A model generated the notes under the pieces. It was not told where the DNA came from. It saw nothing but the letters and a program-made list of their open reading frames with translations, and made no database searches. The position numbers and the translations under genes were made by a program. From Acidobacteriota bacterium (GTDB lineage: Bacteria > Acidobacteriota > Terriglobia > Terriglobales > Acidobacteriaceae), in contig JANXQR010000041.1 in assembly GCA_025353435.1 (NCBI GenBank), positions 1-9,603 of the forward strand: DNA of 9,603 bases. The letters run 5' to 3'. Every line of letters starts with the position of its first letter. Position 1 is the stretch's first letter. Of this stretch, positions 7,032 through 9,603 are shown one piece after another.

Positions 7032-8180
7032 TCATTGATGGCGGACCCGCGAGCCTGAGAAGAGAGCGATGTTCTTTGCAGTTTTTCGTGTCATCGCGAG
7101 ATCAGAGAGTATCTCGCCCACTACGGACGAAAACTTGAATCCATGACCTGAAAAACCCGCGGCGACGATGACCTGCGGATGCCTTGGATGGGCGTCGATG
7201 ATGAAGTGCTCGTCGGGTGTCATGGTGTACATGCAGGTCGCGGCGTGAGATACCTCTCCGTTCAGTAAGGGGATTCTGAATTCAATTGCTGAACGGATTG
7301 CCGCTTCATCCTCTGGACGAATATTCCTGTCAATCGTTGACGGCGTGCACTCTTCGCCCCCATGGTGAATAGCGATCTTCGGATCACCTGCTTCATCGAT
7401 GCGCGGAAGACCGTAGAGGAAAGGGCCTTGATCTGGCTCCCATAGGAAGATAGGGAAAATCTTCTTGTCGAAGGCGGAATGTTGGGCAACGGGGCGAAGC
7501 CAGAACATGACTCGGCGCGACACGGTCAACGGGACCGGAAGGCTTTGAAGAATCTCACTTGTCCAGGGCCCAACCGAAAGGACCAGGGAGTTGGCCTGGT
7601 AGACACCTTTCGCGCTAACCACGGTTACACCTTCTCCTGATTCAGCAGCCGTCCATGAAAGGATTGGCTCCTCAAATCGAAGGTCTGCACCTCTCTTCGA
7701 CGCGCAACGCAAATGTTGCCGGATACATTCCTCGGGCCTCAGGTATCCCGCGTTTTGTTCGTGGAACGCAACCTCATTCTCCGCCAGGACAAACTGAGGA
7801 AAGTGTCGCTTCATCTCATTCGCATCGAACAGGTCGTACACAAGTCCATATGTTTTGGCACTCTTCACGCATCCTGAAATGAGCCCGCAATGGGATGATC
7901 CAATAGCAACGCCACCTATGATATTCAGAAGGTCCGCGGCGCTTTCGGCTTCCAACTGCTCCCAAAGCTGGTAGGCGCGCAGCACCAGCGGAACATAGGC
8001 CGGGTCTTCGAAATAAGCCTGCCGAATGATTCGGGACTCCCCGTGAGATGACCCCTGATCGTGTGCTGCCGTGCGAGCCTCCAAGCCCAACACCTTCGCC
8101 CCTCGCTTGGCCAGGTGGTACGCTGCGGAACTCCCCATTGCGCCGAGGCCAGCCACGATGACATCGAACGAGCGTTCCAC
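7032..8180 (-). CDS. FAD-dependent monomeric sarcosine oxidase / N-methyl-L-tryptophan oxidase family protein
   Basis: Predicted cytoplasmic flavoenzyme of 382 residues that oxidises a secondary or N-methyl amine with O2, giving an imine (or aldehyde plus amine) and H2O2. The N-terminal Rossmann motif is VIVAGLGAMGSSAA (GxGxxG at 11-16), followed by GLEARTAAHDQGSSHGESRIIRQAY (His46, Arg50 and Arg53 match active-site positions of the MSOX family). Cys316 in CMYTMTPDEHFIID matches the cysteine that binds FAD covalently (Cys315 in Bacillus MSOX). Lys349 in GFSGHGFKF matches the O2-activating lysine. Tyr256, His272 and Tyr318 also match the family pattern. Length is normal for the family (about 370-390). 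The start is GTG with GAGGAG seven bases upstream; the frame continues open upstream without motifs. The substrate (sarcosine, N-methyltryptophan or another amine) cannot be settled from sequence, so no gene symbol is given. Confidence 0.88.
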   Translation of the reverse strand: MERSFDVIVAGLGAMGSSAAYHLAKRGAKVLGLEARTAAHDQGSSHGESRIIRQAYFEDPAYVPLVLRAYQLWEQLEAESAADLLNIIGGVAIGSSHCGLISGCVKSAKTYGLVYDLFDANEMKRHFPQFVLAENEVAFHEQNAGYLRPEECIRQHLRCASKRGADLRFEEPILSWTAAESGEGVTVVSAKGVYQANSLVLSVGPWTSEILQSLPVPLTVSRRVMFWLRPVAQHSAFDKKIFPIFLWEPDQGPFLYGLPRIDEAGDPKIAIHHGGEECTPSTIDRNIRPEDEAAIRSAIEFRIPLLNGEVSHAATCMYTMTPDEHFIIDAHPRHPQVIVAAGFSGHGFKFSSVVGEILSDLAMTRKTAKNIALFSGSRVRHQ

Positions 8181-8582
8181 GGTCAATCTCCTCGGTCGCC
8201 AGCCTGAGATTTCAGCTCCCGACAATTCAGAATAAGGCTCACGCCCATCGCCGCACATCCAGATCGCAATGCCCCCTCCGGAGTAGCCTCGGAGCGATCG
8301 ATCGATGTGGCCATCGAGATCATGCTGTTTGCCAACGCAAAGGAGGGCCGTATCCACGGCAATGCGCAAGGCAAAGAGCAATGAGTTTGCGGCGAATTCG
8401 AGCAGCTTCAGCAAATACTCGACGTCATTCCAGTCGGTCCTCGCACCTAGTACTAGAGGATAAGTGTTGGAGAACAGATGAGTTCGGTAGACTTATCGTC
8501 ATGCTGTCAAAAAAAATGCAAGAGCATCAGACGGGGACCGTTCTAATATCAGGCAATCGTTCTCTGCCAACTTAGGGGGCCC
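8181..8582. other. Divergent intergenic region with no confident gene
   Basis: About 400 bases between the divergently transcribed oxidase and DUF2339 genes. The minus-strand frame of the oxidase stays open upstream past 8414 to a stop near 8490, and a 64-codon plus-strand frame (8381-8575) ends seven bases before the DUF2339 start; neither shows a recognisable domain. Short palindromes are present: CGATCGATCG at 8295-8304 and CTAGTACTAG at 8447-8456. An eight-base A run (8509-8516) abuts a minus-strand TTGACA (8510-8505), but no -10 box lies at a suitable distance. TAATAT at 8544-8549 could be a plus-strand -10 for the DUF2339 gene, without a good -35. The region probably holds both promoters. 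Confidence 0.4.
8188..8193 (-). promoter_or_regulatory. Strong ribosome binding site selecting the GTG start of the oxidase
   Basis: The minus strand reads GAGGAG, then ATTGACC, then GTG (8180-8178). The seven-base spacing is ideal, and the GTG sits just before the FAD-binding Rossmann motif. This decides the start against a 78-codon in-frame extension to a TTG at 8414. Confidence 0.75.
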
Positions 8583-9603
8583 ATGGAATTCCTTGTGGTG
8601 ATTCTGGCTGGATTGCTCTTAGCGATCCCGGTCATTTCGATTGTTGCCCTGGTGCGGACCGGTGGGCTGCGGGAGACTCTGGAGGAGCAAACCGCCGACC
8701 AGATGAGCAGGATTCGCGACCTGGAAGCGCAACTCGCCAGTCTTCGCCGCCAAATTGTACAGCTGCAGACTCCGCAGGCTCCGAACGCGGCCGAATCGAA
8801 CTATCCGCAACCGATCCCCGCTGCACGTCCAGCCGATCCGCAACCTGCGCCTGCCAGACCGTCTCCAGACGCCCAGCCAATCAGAGTTCCGCCAGTTGAA
8901 TCGCCGGCCGCGGCGCATTCGGTGCAACCGGCGATGGCTGGATTCCAGACTCCTTCGCCTGCGCATGGCATGGAGATACTCACGCCCGTCGTAACGCTGG
9001 CGCCGAAGATCGAGACCGAAGCGGCAAGCCCGATTCCGAAAATGTCCGTCAGCACGCTGTCGGTGACGGCGCCTCCGCCGTCAATTCCCAACCTCCGGCC
9101 AATCGCTGCTGCGCCCAAACCGCTGGTCGCCTCTGCACTGGCCTCTGCTCCACCGAGATTCCAGCCAGGACCGCCGCGCAAAACACTCGCGGAACGTTTG
9201 CGTGGCGCATTGCCGCTTGAAGAAGTCCTCGGGATGAATCTCTTCGCCAAGATCGGAATCGTCCTGCTGGTGCTTGGTTTCGCTCTTCTTGGGCGTGTCG
9301 CTCTGGTCTCGATGGGCCCTGCACAGAGGGTCGCAATGCTCTACGCAGCCGCCGTCGTCATGCTGGCGGCCGGCATTTGGCTCGAACCTAAAGAACGATA
9401 TCGGCTGGTGGGCCGAACCGGAATCGGAGGCAGCTGGGCCCTGCTTTTCTTCACCACTTACGCCATGCACCACGTCTCACCGATGATGGTGCTTGCATCC
9501 AACACCATCGACTGCGCGTTGATGCTAACAGTGGCGGTCGCGATGGTCGTTCATACCCTGCGCTACAAATCGCAGGTGGTTACCGGTCTTGCATTCCTGC
9601 TCG
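8583..9603 (+). CDS. DUF2339 multi-pass membrane protein, N-terminal part
   Basis: Predicted inner-membrane protein of unknown function; 340 complete codons are visible and the gene runs off the right edge. Residues 3-24 form a transmembrane anchor (FLVVILAGLLLAIPVISIVALV). Residues about 28-62 have a heptad-like charged pattern (LRETLEEQTADQMSRIRDLE) that suggests a short coiled coil. A long Pro/Ala-rich linker covers about 63-200. The DUF2339 core then begins with EVLGMNLFAKIGIVLLVLGFALLGRVALV (214-242), the family's usual opening, followed by hydrophobic segments at about 250-267, 280-298, 301-323 and 331 onward. The ATG at 8583 has AGGGGG three bases upstream, an unusually short spacing, but it starts the membrane anchor exactly. 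Full-length DUF2339 proteins have many more membrane segments, so most of the gene lies outside. Confidence 0.85.
   Translation, partial: MEFLVVILAGLLLAIPVISIVALVRTGGLRETLEEQTADQMSRIRDLEAQLASLRRQIVQLQTPQAPNAAESNYPQPIPAARPADPQPAPARPSPDAQPIRVPPVESPAAAHSVQPAMAGFQTPSPAHGMEILTPVVTLAPKIETEAASPIPKMSVSTLSVTAPPPSIPNLRPIAAAPKPLVASALASAPPRFQPGPPRKTLAERLRGALPLEEVLGMNLFAKIGIVLLVLGFALLGRVALVSMGPAQRVAMLYAAAVVMLAAGIWLEPKERYRLVGRTGIGGSWALLFFTTYAMHHVSPMMVLASNTIDCALMLTVAVAMVVHTLRYKSQVVTGLAFLL

Noticed and set aside
8447..8456. Palindrome CTAGTACTAG as an operator
   Set aside because: Ten bases, a single copy, and no promoter element beside it; chance cannot be excluded.
8505..8510. Minus-strand TTGACA as the oxidase promoter -35
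   Set aside because: The hexamer is perfect, but the bases 16-18 positions downstream give no -10-like sequence.
8509..8525. Minus-strand hairpin ATGC-TCTT-GCAT followed by a T run, as a terminator
   Set aside because: The stem is only four base pairs and AT-rich, and no minus-strand gene ends nearby.
8381..8575. 64-codon plus-strand frame just before the DUF2339 gene
   Set aside because: Its position is suggestive and AAGG lies nine bases upstream, but the Arg/Ser-rich first half looks like chance coding and no domain is recognisable.

Overview
The window looks like chromosomal DNA from an Acidobacteriota soil bacterium, probably of the Acidobacteriaceae/Terriglobales type. This is inferred from moderately high GC and from families that are almost a signature of that phylum: two DUF3738/TIGR03435 'soil-associated' proteins, a VWFA-related Acidobacterial-domain (TIGR03436-like) protein, and an Oar-like outer-membrane barrel with an N-terminal carboxypeptidase-regulatory-like domain. 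No RNA gene, CRISPR array, insertion sequence, integrase or phage gene was seen.

Layout. Positions 1-6766 are one tightly packed minus-strand gene train, read from right to left: a DUF3738 protein with an extra N-terminal beta-rich domain (6766-5549), a shorter DUF3738 paralogue (5512-4580), an Oar-like barrel protein (4557-1501), and a VWA-like secreted protein that runs off the left edge (1501-1). Gaps are 36 nt, 22 nt and a one-base stop/start overlap (TGATG), so this is very probably a single operon. Each protein has an N-terminal export signal, so the products should act in the periplasm or outer membrane. A leader region (6767-7031) holds a plausible promoter with a perfect 15-bp inverted repeat over its -35 region.

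Positions 7032-8180 (minus strand) encode an FAD-dependent amine oxidase of the monomeric sarcosine oxidase / N-methyltryptophan oxidase family. Its covalent-flavin cysteine and catalytic lysine are intact, and a clear Shine-Dalgarno sequence points to a GTG start. About 400 bases without a confident gene follow (8181-8582). From 8583 to the right edge a plus-strand gene encodes the N-terminal part of a multi-pass DUF2339 membrane protein.

Working together. The best candidate for an undescribed system is the four-gene envelope operon: two secreted proteins of unknown function, a barrel whose plug region looks reduced to a short stub, and a VWA-like protein with a degenerate metal site. A joint surface, transport or assembly role is inference only. 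The oxidase and the DUF2339 protein have no evident functional link to it.
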